Below, one piece after another: positions 1-8,954 of a stretch of DNA of 64,000 nucleotides. Within the stretch, counting starts at the first letter, position 1; each line of letters begins with the position of its first letter. The translations under genes were made by a program, and so were the position numbers. The notes under the pieces are model-generated. The model had not been told where the DNA came from. It saw only the letters and a list, made by a program, of their open reading frames with translations, and did not search any database. The DNA is taken from the NCBI GenBank assembly GCA_035948315.1, contig DASZJG010000053.1:1-64000 (forward strand), given 5' to 3'. This DNA comes from CAJCJE01 sp035948315. GTDB taxonomy: Bacteria > Actinomycetota > Actinomycetes > Mycobacteriales > Pseudonocardiaceae.

Positions 1-675
1 CAGCAGCACGGGGCGTCGCTGTTCTCCAAGGACGGCAACACCCCGCAGTTCGACTCCCCGCAGGAAGTCGCGGGCGTCGAGCAGTACATCAACCTGATGG
101 CGCAGGCCAAGATCGTCAACACCTCGGACGCCGAGTACTCCAACGGCACCGAGGCGTTGCAGGACTTCGCGTCCGGCAAGGTCGCCATGGTGATGTGGCA
201 GGGCGCCGACGGTTCGCTCAAGACCGACGGGATGAGCACCGCCGACTACGGCATCGCGCCGATGCCGCTGCCCGCGTCGGGCCAGGGCAACCAGGTGAAC
301 AGCATGGTCGCCGGCATCAACATCTCCATCTTCAAGAACACGAAGAACAAGGACGGCGCGATCAAGTTCGTCAAGTTCATGACGTCCACGCCGATCCAGG
401 AGGAGCTGAACGCGGCCTACGGCTCGCTGCCCACGGTCAAGTCGGCCTACTCCGACCCGGCCTTCCAGACGCCTACCGACAAGGTGCTCCAGGAAGTGCT
501 CGGCACGACCTCGGCGCCACTGCCGCAGGTGGCCAAGGAGAGCCAGTTCGAGACCGCGGTCGGTGAGCAGATGAAGGCGTTGTTCGCGGACGCCGCCAGT
601 GGTAAGCCCATCAACGACGCCACCGTGAAGGCCGCGCTCACCACCGCCAACCAGCAGATGGCCGCCGGTGGCTGA
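1..675 (+). CDS. Sugar ABC transporter substrate-binding protein, 5'-truncated by window edge
   Basis: The reading frame is open from base 1 and ends at TGA 673-675, so only the C-terminal 224 residues are present. The visible part has the features of a family 1 extracellular solute-binding protein: a GKVAMVMWQGAD segment, a later AGINISIFKNTKNKDGAIKF segment typical of the lobe that contains 'kn.ea A.kFvkfl', and a helical C-terminus. It would bind an oligosaccharide outside the membrane and deliver it to the two permeases that follow. The signal peptide and lipobox lie outside the window. The downstream GH1 beta-glucosidase suggests a beta-linked disaccharide or short oligosaccharide as substrate; this is inferred from context only. 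No ATPase gene is visible, as is usual for actinobacterial importers served by a shared MsiK-type ATPase. Confidence 0.9.
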   Translation, partial: QQHGASLFSKDGNTPQFDSPQEVAGVEQYINLMAQAKIVNTSDAEYSNGTEALQDFASGKVAMVMWQGADGSLKTDGMSTADYGIAPMPLPASGQGNQVNSMVAGINISIFKNTKNKDGAIKFVKFMTSTPIQEELNAAYGSLPTVKSAYSDPAFQTPTDKVLQEVLGTTSAPLPQVAKESQFETAVGEQMKALFADAASGKPINDATVKAALTTANQQMAAGG

Positions 676-725
676 CGATCCGTGCCGACTGATGTGGCCG
701 CACCGCTGAAGGGAGCCGTTGGCTG

Positions 726-1727
726 ATGGCGCTCACGACCCCCAGCGCGCCCCGCCGTACCGAGCCTCGGCCCGGTACGGCGGGCGCGCCCGCCCACGCC
801 GCACCGAAGCTGCCCAGGTTCCGCAAGCTGCGCAAGCTCGGCCTGCCCTACCTGTTCCTGCTGCCCGCGCTGCTGCTGGAGCTGCTGATCCACCTCATCC
901 CGATGGTCTGGGGTGTGGTCATGAGCTTCCTCAAGCTCACCCAGTTCTACATCGCGAACTGGACGCAGGCGCCGGGCGCCGGGTTCGACAACTACAAGGT
1001 CACCATCGACTTCGGCGGGCCGATCGGGTCCGCGCTGCTGCATTCGCTGTTGATCACCGTCGAGTACACGGTGCTCTCGGTCGGGATCTCCTGGTTCATC
1101 GGCACCGCGGCCAGCATCCTGATGCAGCGCAGTTTCTGGGGTCGCAGCCTGCTCCGCACGCTGTTCCTGATCCCCTACGCGCTGCCGGTCTATGCCGCGG
1201 TCATCGTGTGGAGCTTCATGCTCCAGCGCGACACCGGCCTGGTCAACCACGTCATCGTGGACCAGCTGCACCTCACCGCGACGAGGCCGTTCTGGCTGAT
1301 CGGCAGCAACAGCTTCTGGTCCATGCTGGTCGTGTCGGTGTGGCGCAACTGGCCCTTCGTGTTCCTGTGCGTGACCGCCGGTCTCCAGTCCATCTCGCCG
1401 GAGATGTACGAAGCGGCCACTTTGGACGGTGCGAGTATCGGCCAGCAGATCCGCAAGGTCACCATGCCGCTGCTGCGCCCGGTCAACCAGGTGCTCGTGC
1501 TGGTGCTGACCCTGTGGACGTTCAACGACTTCAACACGCCCTACGTGCTGTTCGGCCAGTCGCCGCCGCAGCAGGCCGACGTGATCGCCATCCACATCTA
1601 CCAGAACTCGTTCGTGACCTGGAACTTCGGCGTCGGCTCGGCGATGTCCGTGTTGTTGCTGCTGTTCCTGCTGGTCATCACCAGCGTGTACCTGCTGATC
1701 ACGAACAGGAGGCGGCAAGTTGCGTGA
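726..1727 (+). CDS. Sugar ABC transporter permease (MalF/UgpA type)
   Basis: A 333-residue integral membrane permease. After a Pro/Arg-rich cytoplasmic N-terminus come about six hydrophobic segments, the first around residues 38-60. The EAA loop that docks the ATPase is visible near residue 223 (MYEAATLDGAS...MPLLRP). ATG 726 is preceded by a purine-rich GAAGGGAG. It starts 50 nt after the binding protein and its last 8 nt overlap the next permease gene, so the three are one operon. Family membership is firm; the sugar carried is not visible in the sequence. Confidence 0.93.
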   Translation: MALTTPSAPRRTEPRPGTAGAPAHAAPKLPRFRKLRKLGLPYLFLLPALLLELLIHLIPMVWGVVMSFLKLTQFYIANWTQAPGAGFDNYKVTIDFGGPIGSALLHSLLITVEYTVLSVGISWFIGTAASILMQRSFWGRSLLRTLFLIPYALPVYAAVIVWSFMLQRDTGLVNHVIVDQLHLTATRPFWLIGSNSFWSMLVVSVWRNWPFVFLCVTAGLQSISPEMYEAATLDGASIGQQIRKVTMPLLRPVNQVLVLVLTLWTFNDFNTPYVLFGQSPPQQADVIAIHIYQNSFVTWNFGVGSAMSVLLLLFLLVITSVYLLITNRRRQVA

Positions 1728-2559
1728 GCCACAGTGGTTCAAGTGGACCCGGCGGATCGGGCTGACTCTGCTCCTGCTGTTCACCCTGATCCCGGTCTAC
1801 GCGATGATCACCTCCGCGCTCAAGCCGCTCGGTGACGTGCAGGCCGCGTTCCGCTGGATCCCGACGCACCTGACCATCCAGCCGTTCATCGACATGTGGT
1901 CGACGATCCCGCTGGCGACCTACTTCACCAACAGCGCGATCGTGGCGACCAGCGCGACCGTGTTCTCGGTGATCGTCGCGCTGTTCGCGTCCTACGCACT
2001 GAGCCGCTACGACTTCCCCGGCAAGGGGTTGTTCAAGATCACCGTGCTGTCCACCCAGATGTTCCCGGGCATCCTGTTCCTGCTGCCGCTGTTCCTGATC
2101 TTCGTCAACCTCGGCAACGACCTCGGAATCCAGCTGTTCGGCAGCAGGCTCGCGCTGATCATCACCTACCTGACCTTCACTCTGCCGTTCTCGATCTGGA
2201 TGCTGGTCGGCTATCTCGACTCGATCCCGCGCGACCTCGACGAGGCCGCGAAGGTGGACGGCAACGGCGCGATCGGCGCGCTGCTGCGGGTGGTCGTGCC
2301 GGCTGCCATGCCGGGCATCATCGCGGTCGCGGTGTACTCGTTCATGACGGCCTGGGGCGAGGTGCTGTTCGCCTCGGTGATGACCAACGCGCAGACCAAG
2401 ACGCTCGCCGTCGGACTACAGGGTTATTCCACGCTCAACCAGGTGTACTGGAACCAGGTGATGGCCGCTTCGCTCGTGGTGAGCATTCCGGTCGTCGTTG
2501 GATTCCTGCTGCTCCGCCGCTATCTCGTCGCCGGCCTCACCGCGGGTGCCGTGAAGTAG
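1720..2559 (+). CDS. Sugar ABC transporter permease (MalG/UgpE type)
   Basis: A 279-residue second permease of the importer. It starts at TTG 1720, inside the end of the MalF-type gene (8-nt overlap), with AGGAGG at 1707-1712 as ribosome binding site. It has about six membrane spans and an EAA loop (DEAAKVDGNGAIG...VVPAAMPG) in the C-terminal half. With the upstream permease it forms the heterodimeric channel for an extracellular sugar. A stable stem-loop directly follows the gene. Confidence 0.93.
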   Translation: MREPQWFKWTRRIGLTLLLLFTLIPVYAMITSALKPLGDVQAAFRWIPTHLTIQPFIDMWSTIPLATYFTNSAIVATSATVFSVIVALFASYALSRYDFPGKGLFKITVLSTQMFPGILFLLPLFLIFVNLGNDLGIQLFGSRLALIITYLTFTLPFSIWMLVGYLDSIPRDLDEAAKVDGNGAIGALLRVVVPAAMPGIIAVAVYSFMTAWGEVLFASVMTNAQTKTLAVGLQGYSTLNQVYWNQVMAASLVVSIPVVVGFLLLRRYLVAGLTAGAVK

Positions 2560-2573
2560 TACCGGATCTGTTC

Positions 2574-2598
2574 CCACCGGCCCGACCGGGGCCGGTGG
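2574..2598 (+). terminator. Intercistronic stem-loop between permease and beta-glucosidase
   Basis: A perfect 10-bp GC stem (CCACCGGCCC / GGGCCGGTGG) with a 5-nt loop, 14 nt after the permease stop. No U-tract follows and the glucosidase begins 38 nt downstream, so it more likely attenuates transcription or stabilises the upstream mRNA than ends transcription fully. Confidence 0.55.
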
Positions 2599-2635
2599 TC
2601 GCGCTCGCTCTTGTGAACCCAAGGAGTCCGCACAG

Positions 2636-3979
<1,344 letters not shown>

Positions 3980-3984
3980 AGCTC

Positions 3985-4025
3985 GATGCGCCCGCCCTCG
4001 TCCAGGGGGTGAGGGCGGGCGCATC
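3985..4025 (+). terminator. Strong Rho-independent-like terminator after the GH1 gene
   Basis: A perfect 15-bp inverted repeat, GATGCGCCCGCCCTC (3985-3999) and its complement (4011-4025), around an 11-nt loop, starting 6 nt after the glucosidase stop. U-poor, as is common in actinobacteria. Confidence 0.85.
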
Positions 4026-4047
4026 ATCGCCGGCCCATCTTGGCCAG

Positions 4048-4064
4048 ACAAGTTCCGAACTTGT
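4048..4064. promoter_or_regulatory. 17-bp palindrome upstream of phospholipase C
   Basis: ACAAGTTC-C-GAACTTGT is a perfect 8-bp inverted repeat with one central base, 113-129 nt before the phospholipase start. The size and symmetry fit an operator for a dimeric regulator. A second inverted repeat, GGCCACC-AC-GGTGGCC, lies at 4115-4130. No regulator gene is adjacent, so the binder is unknown. Confidence 0.45.
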
Positions 4065-4176
4065 ACCTACTGGACGCGCGCAGCACGCCTGATATTCGAC
4101 CGACGTTCACGGCGGGCCACCACGGTGGCCTGAGCTGACCACGAGTCAGCCTTCCCTGCAACGGAGGTCGATTCTG

Positions 4177-6138
4177 TTGTCTCCCATCAATCGTCGTACC
4201 CTCCTCGGCTCGGCCGCCGCGCTCGGCGCCGGTGCCGCGCTCGGCTTACCCGGCTCGATCGCGCAGGCCATGGCGGCCGCGCCGAGTACCGGCACGCTCG
4301 ACTCGGTCCAGCACGTGGTCATCTTCATGCAGGAGAACCGGAGTTTTGATCACTACTTCGGTGCGCTCCAGGGCGTTCGCGGCTTCGGCGACACCTCGTT
4401 GCTGCGCTTTCCGAGTGGTTCCAACGTGTGGCGGCAGACCACGAAGGGCAGCAGCTCCGGTGGCAACGTGCTGATGCCCTTCCACCTGGACACCAAGACC
4501 ACCGACGCGCAGCGCGTCACCGATCTGGACCACTCCTGGTCCGGCACGCACAGCGCCTGGCACGGCGGGCTGTACAACAACTGGATCCCGGCCAAGACCG
4601 CGCTGACCATGGGTTACTACGCCCGCGCGGACATCCCGTTCCAGTACGCGCTCGCGGACGCGTTCACCATCTGCGACCAGTACTTCTGCTCGACCATGGC
4701 GCCGACCAACCCGAACCGCCTCTACCAGTGGACCGGCTGGATCGACCCGAACGGCACGGCGGGTGGTCCGGTGACCGACAACTCGGAGGCCGGCTACTCC
4801 TGGACCACCTACCCGGAGATGCTGCAGAACGCGGGCGTGAGCTGGCGGGTCTACCAGGAGGCGGACAACTTCGACGACAACCCGCTGGCCTGGTTCACCC
4901 AGTTCCAGAACGCGTCGACGAGTTCTCCGCTCTACACCAACGGCCTGGCTCGCGTCTCGTCCGTGTCCGCCGCGATCGGCGCGGACATCGCGGCCGGGAC
5001 GTTCCCTCGGGTGTCGTGGGTGGTCGCGCCGACCGCCGACTCCGAGCACCCGGCCAACCCGCCCGCGTACGGTGCGGACTTCGTCAGCGGCGTGCTGTCC
5101 GCGATCGCTGCCGACCAGAACACCTGGAACTCCACGGTCGTCTTCCTGAACTTCGACGAGAACGACGGCTTCTTCGACCACGTCGCCCCGCCGGTGCCGC
5201 CATCGGGCACGGCCGACGAGTTCGTCAGCGGCACGCCGATCGGCCTCGGGCCCCGGGTGCCGATGACGGTGATCTCGCCGTGGAGCACCGGCGGCCGGGT
5301 CTGTTCGCAGGTGTTCGACCACACCTCGCCGCTTCAGTTCGTGGAGCAGTGGACCGGCGTACAATGCCCCAACATCTCGGCCTGGCGGCGTACCGTGTGC
5401 GGGGATCTGTTGTCCGCCTTCAACTTCAGCGCCTCGCCCGCGTCCTTCCCGACCAACCTACCGGCCACCGCGCCGCTGGTCGCCGCGGCCAACGCGGAGC
5501 AAAGCCTGCCCGCGGCCAAGGCGCCGTCGAGCAACACCACGCTGCCGACGCAGGAGTCGGGTGACCGGCCCGCGCAGGCCATCGGCTACGTCTTCAACAC
5601 CACCTCCTGGACGGACACCAGCACCGGCCGGATCTGGTTCAAGACGGTCAGCTCGGGCTCGCTCGGCGGCGGCTTCACCGCCTACACGGTCAACGACCGC
5701 ACCTACGCGGCCTGGACCTACACCTGTCCGTCGAACGGCTCGATCTCCGACTACTTCAGCGCGCAGACCTACGGTGCCGGCAAGTACGACATCGACCTGC
5801 ACGGGCCGGACGGCTACCTGCGCGGCTTCCAGGGCAACGTGAACACCTGGACGAACTCCGCGCTCGCCCATCCGGAGGCCGCCGTGACCGACAACGGCGA
5901 CGGCGCCACCCTCACGCTGACCTTGACCAACGCGGGCAGCGTTGCCGCGGTGTTCACCGTCGGCGCGAACGTCGCCTACCTGTCGGCCGGCGGCGGCGCG
6001 GTCCAGGTGACCGTCGCCGCGGGCGGCAGCACCCAGGTCAAGCTCGACGCGACCTCCGCGGGCCGCTACGACGTCACGGTGACCGCGAACGTGGGTGACG
6101 GCTTCGCCCGCCGCTTCGCCGGTCGGCTCTACGCCTGA
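4177..6138 (+). CDS. Tat-exported phospholipase C, phosphocholine-type
   Basis: A 653-residue phosphoesterase-family (PlcN/PlcH-like) phospholipase C that cleaves the headgroup of phospholipids outside the cell. Start TTG 4177 has a GGAGG at 4163-4167 (9-nt spacing). A twin-arginine signal (NRRTLLGSAAALGAGAALG, residues 5-23) ends near AQAMA. The catalytic domain opens with VVIFMQENRSFDHYFG at about residue 50; ENRSFDH carries conserved metal/active-site residues. From about residue 470 to the end the protein matches the C-terminal beta-rich DUF756-type region. Length is slightly under the roughly 700 residues of Pseudomonas enzymes. Monocistronic, ended by a bidirectional hairpin. Confidence 0.93.
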   Translation: MSPINRRTLLGSAAALGAGAALGLPGSIAQAMAAAPSTGTLDSVQHVVIFMQENRSFDHYFGALQGVRGFGDTSLLRFPSGSNVWRQTTKGSSSGGNVLMPFHLDTKTTDAQRVTDLDHSWSGTHSAWHGGLYNNWIPAKTALTMGYYARADIPFQYALADAFTICDQYFCSTMAPTNPNRLYQWTGWIDPNGTAGGPVTDNSEAGYSWTTYPEMLQNAGVSWRVYQEADNFDDNPLAWFTQFQNASTSSPLYTNGLARVSSVSAAIGADIAAGTFPRVSWVVAPTADSEHPANPPAYGADFVSGVLSAIAADQNTWNSTVVFLNFDENDGFFDHVAPPVPPSGTADEFVSGTPIGLGPRVPMTVISPWSTGGRVCSQVFDHTSPLQFVEQWTGVQCPNISAWRRTVCGDLLSAFNFSASPASFPTNLPATAPLVAAANAEQSLPAAKAPSSNTTLPTQESGDRPAQAIGYVFNTTSWTDTSTGRIWFKTVSSGSLGGGFTAYTVNDRTYAAWTYTCPSNGSISDYFSAQTYGAGKYDIDLHGPDGYLRGFQGNVNTWTNSALAHPEAAVTDNGDGATLTLTLTNAGSVAAVFTVGANVAYLSAGGGAVQVTVAAGGSTQVKLDATSAGRYDVTVTANVGDGFARRFAGRLYA

Positions 6139-6144
6139 GAAATC

Positions 6145-6175
6145 GTTGGCCCGGCACTGCCGGTGCCGGGCCAAC
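6145..6175. terminator. Bidirectional terminator between convergent genes
   Basis: A perfect 13-bp stem (GTTGGCCCGGCAC / GTGCCGGGCCAAC) with a 5-nt loop between the stop codons of the phospholipase (+) and the secreted protein (-); it can serve both strands. Confidence 0.85.
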
Positions 6176-6184
6176 CCCCAGCGT

Positions 6185-7150
6185 CTACGTCCAGAGGTAG
6201 GTCACGGTCACGTAGCCGTTGTCGTTGAGGCCGACGTCGTAGAAGGTGCCGTCGGCCAGGTCGATGCCGGCCGGGTTGGAGGGCATGCCGCCCTGGTCGT
6301 CGTAGCCGCCGTTGTAGCCGTTGTCATAGGCGGCCTGGGCCTCGGGTGTGCCCTGGGCGAGGTCGCCGTACTCGGCGCGGTTGGCGTCCCAGTAGTCGTC
6401 GTAGATGTTCCACGGCCCGATGTCCCACACCGGCGCGGTTTCACACGAGGACGGGCCGCACACCTGCACGGAGTAGTCGTCGGTGCCCTGGTTGGACAGC
6501 ACCGAACCGGAGGGCAGCGCGACGAAGTGGTCGTTGTCCACGATCACGTGTCCGTTGGCCGTCGTCCCGCCGACCAGGCCCTCGCGGGTGGCGAAGACCT
6601 GATAGCTCTCCTGGGCGGGCGCGTAAGGGCCGGCCACAGTGGACGATGTGGTGCGCGAGGCGGCCAGCCTGAGGTCGCGGATCGTCGGGCTCTGGCCAGA
6701 CGTGTTGTCCTGCAAGGTGATCCGTGCCTGGATGACCGAAGTGGACGAACTCAGCGTCCGGCCGCTCGGTGTCCACTCGGTCCAGCTCCGGTCGGGCAGT
6801 TGGCCGCGCACGTCGATGTTCAACCGGGCGCCGTTCGGCACCGTGTCGGTCGGGATCGCGGTGATGTGGTTGGCCGGCGTGGTCAGGGTGTGCGGCGCCA
6901 GGACCGCCATGCCGTAGCCGGGCGCGGTGGCCTGGGCGGCGGGATGCATTCTGCTGTTCGCGATCCGTAACTGTCCCGCCGAGTGGTCGATGTTGGTCGA
7001 CGACGTCGGCTGGGCCAGGTTCTCCTGCCAGACGGGTGATGTGTGCGGGCTCGGTGTCGCCACTGTCGACGCTGTCGCCGCCGTGGCACCGGCTGCCAGT
7101 CCGATGCCCGTGGCGAACGCCAGTAATACCGCTGTCACGCGCCGATCCAT
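6185..7150 (-). CDS. Secreted protein of unknown function with a C-terminal DxGPWN domain
   Basis: A 321-residue exported protein. Sec signal peptide at residues 1-27 (MDRR, then a hydrophobic stretch to ATAS). Residues about 35-160 form a beta-rich region with alternating Thr/Ser strands; the last about 120 residues hold VWDIGPWNIYDDYWD, a Tyr/Gly-rich YDNGYNGGYD segment, and IDLADGTFYDVGL, ending in VTVTYLW. That arrangement resembles the RlpA/3D-like double-psi barrel segment attached to secreted actinobacterial proteins, where conserved Asp residues can be catalytic. I do not recognise a specific function. Start ATG 7150 is set by GGGGAGG seven bases upstream. Convergent with the phospholipase. 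Confidence 0.75.
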   Translation of the reverse strand: MDRRVTAVLLAFATGIGLAAGATAATASTVATPSPHTSPVWQENLAQPTSSTNIDHSAGQLRIANSRMHPAAQATAPGYGMAVLAPHTLTTPANHITAIPTDTVPNGARLNIDVRGQLPDRSWTEWTPSGRTLSSSTSVIQARITLQDNTSGQSPTIRDLRLAASRTTSSTVAGPYAPAQESYQVFATREGLVGGTTANGHVIVDNDHFVALPSGSVLSNQGTDDYSVQVCGPSSCETAPVWDIGPWNIYDDYWDANRAEYGDLAQGTPEAQAAYDNGYNGGYDDQGGMPSNPAGIDLADGTFYDVGLNDNGYVTVTYLWT

Positions 7151-7247
7151 GATGCCTCCCCAGTCGAATCAATGGATGTGCTGGATCAGCGTGACAAGCA
7201 TCCGAAAAAACAACAAGCAACGAAAAATTATCGCATTAGGTTAACAA

Positions 7248-7275
7248 TTGACGAGCCTCTCGAACGGACTAGCGT
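7248..7275 (+). promoter_or_regulatory. Promoter for the CoA-transferase, likely leaderless
   Basis: TTGACG (7248-7253), a 16-nt spacer and TAGCGT (7270-7275) lie just before ATG 7283. Transcription would start within a base or two of the ATG, and no Shine-Dalgarno sequence is present, so a leaderless mRNA is inferred. The 7195-7247 stretch is unusually A/T-rich for this genome and separates two divergent genes. Confidence 0.5.
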
Positions 7276-7282
7276 GTTGACC

Positions 7283-8764
7283 ATGTCGTTGACGGACAAG
7301 GTCACGTACGCCCTCGCCCATCCCGCGACCGACGACGCGTTCGATCCGCACGCCGAGCTGGCCGACCTGCTCGGCGGGGTCGGCCTGAGCGCGGCGGACG
7401 CGGGCGCCACCATCACCTTCGACGGCGCCGACCCGGTCGTGCCGAGCACGCTGCGGCTCGGCGGTGCGGCCGGGATCGCACTGGTCGCCAAGTCGGTGGC
7501 GATGGCCAAGCTGTGGCGCACGCGCGGCGGAGCGGGCCAGGACATCGCGGTCGACCTGCGGGTCGCGCCGCACCGGCTGTGCCCGTTCTACGACCGGAAA
7601 TGGGAACTGCTCAACGGCTATCCGCCGGTGTCCGGCGCGAACCCGAGCCCAGCGTTCGGCTTCGCCTTCTACCGCACCGCGGACGAGCGTTGGGTGATGC
7701 CGCTCAACCCGTATCCGAAGATCAAGGTCGCCGCGCAGAAGCTGCTCGACGTGCCGGACGACGAGCCGCGCGTCGCGGCGGCGATCGCCAGGTGGAACGC
7801 GCGCGACCTGGAGGCGGCCGGCGCCGAGGCCGGCGTTGTGCTGCCGATGCTGCGCTCGACCGGGGAACTGCTCGCCGAACAGCACTATCGCGAAGCCCTC
7901 GCCGACCTGCCGCTGGTCGAGATCACCAGGATCGGTGACAGCGTCCCGATGCCGCTGCCGCCCGGCGTCGCCGATCCGCTCACCGGGGTGCGGGCGCTGG
8001 GCATGGGGCACGTGATCGCGGGCGCCGGCACCGGGCGCGCGCTCGCGCTGCACGGCGCGGACGTGCTGAACCTGTGGCGGCCGGGCGAACTGGAACACGA
8101 GAACACCTACGCGACCGCGAACGTCGGCGTCCGCTCGGCCACGCTCGATCCGTACTCGGCGGACGGTCGGACGCGGATCGCGGCGCTGCTCGCGGACGCG
8201 GACGTGTTCTTCGCCAACCGACGCCCCGGCTACCTGAGCACGATCGGCCTGTCCGCCGAGCAGACCGCCGCGCTGCGGCCGGGCATCATCCACGCGAGCA
8301 CCACGCTCAACGGGCTCACCGGGCCGTGGGCGAACTGGGTCGGCTTCGACCAGACAGCAGGAAGTCTGGTCGGCATGATGACCATGGAGGGCGACGGCGA
8401 GACGCCCGCGCTGCCGCCGATCGTCGTGGTCAACGACTACATCGTGTCCTGGCTGCTGGCCATGGGCATCGCCGAGGCGCTGAGCCGCCGGGCGAATCAG
8501 GGTGGCAGCTACCGGGTGCACGTCTCGCTGACCCGCGCCGCGCTGTGGATCCTCAGCATGGGCGTTTTCGACCGCGCCTACGCCATCGAGACGGCGGGCC
8601 GCGGCGAGCGGCACGCCTACCTCGATCCGGAAACGTTCACTGTGGACACTCCGCTGGGCCGCTACCAGGGCGTCACCGAGCAGGTGCGGATGTCCCTCAC
8701 GCCGGGCCGGTACCGGTTCCCGCTGCTGCCGCGCGGTGCGGCGCAACCCTCCTGGCTGGAGTGA
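7283..8764 (+). CDS. CaiB/BaiF family (class III) CoA-transferase
   Basis: A 493-residue protein with the family III CoA-transferase signature in its C-terminal half (VFFANRRPGYLSTIGLS..., ALRPGIIHASTTLNGLTGPW, WVGFDQTAGSLVGMM). Such enzymes move CoA between carboxylic acids through a glutamyl/aspartyl anhydride mechanism. The N-terminal about 220 residues look like a second, degenerate copy of the fold, as in long carnitine-dehydratase-like proteins. ATG 7283 is preferred over upstream in-frame GTG 7274 because the promoter lies immediately before it. The gene is monocistronic; its substrate is unknown. Confidence 0.85.
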   Translation: MSLTDKVTYALAHPATDDAFDPHAELADLLGGVGLSAADAGATITFDGADPVVPSTLRLGGAAGIALVAKSVAMAKLWRTRGGAGQDIAVDLRVAPHRLCPFYDRKWELLNGYPPVSGANPSPAFGFAFYRTADERWVMPLNPYPKIKVAAQKLLDVPDDEPRVAAAIARWNARDLEAAGAEAGVVLPMLRSTGELLAEQHYREALADLPLVEITRIGDSVPMPLPPGVADPLTGVRALGMGHVIAGAGTGRALALHGADVLNLWRPGELEHENTYATANVGVRSATLDPYSADGRTRIAALLADADVFFANRRPGYLSTIGLSAEQTAALRPGIIHASTTLNGLTGPWANWVGFDQTAGSLVGMMTMEGDGETPALPPIVVVNDYIVSWLLAMGIAEALSRRANQGGSYRVHVSLTRAALWILSMGVFDRAYAIETAGRGERHAYLDPETFTVDTPLGRYQGVTEQVRMSLTPGRYRFPLLPRGAAQPSWLE

Positions 8765-8772
8765 GCGCGGTG

Positions 8773-8954
8773 CTGAGAACTACTAACACAATGCCTGTTC
8801 GGCTCGCGACGCCCAGGCACGCGATCTACGGCGTTGTCGTCGTCCCCGGTACAACAGAGGTACCGGGAACTCCACTCGTCACGCCCCCTGCAAGACAGCT
8901 CACGCACCTGGACGCCGCTCCCTGATCGAACAACACTGTGTTAGCAGTTCTTAG
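8773..8954. repeat. 182-bp fold-back, MITE-like element
   Basis: The ends form imperfect 29-bp terminal inverted repeats: 8773-8801 (CTGAGAACTACTAACACAATG...) against the complement of the last bases up to 8954 (CTAAGAACTGCTAACACAGTG...), 24 of 29 matching. After a 4-bp indel a further 16 bp pair at 11 positions (GACGCCCAGG against GGCGTCCAGG). The centre is a perfect stem, CCCGGTAC (8845-8852) / GTACCGGG (8860-8867). There is no transposase frame inside. The right end overlaps the antiporter stop codon. I could not identify a target-site duplication, so a non-mobile structured repeat remains possible. Confidence 0.6.

Noticed and set aside
447..1784. Long minus-strand open frame opposite the sugar permease genes
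   Set aside because: High-GC codon bias leaves long antisense frames; composition is Arg/Gln/Asp/His-rich with no motif, while the plus-strand permease has clear homology.
4105..4112. PHO box (PhoP site) before the phospholipase, GTTCACGG
   Set aside because: A PHO box needs at least two adjacent 11-bp direct repeats; only one unit is visible.
8773..8954. The fold-back repeat as a simple terminator
   Set aside because: The arms are 120 nt or more apart and extend over the whole region with 29-bp imperfect ends, unlike a short terminator stem; kept as MITE-like.
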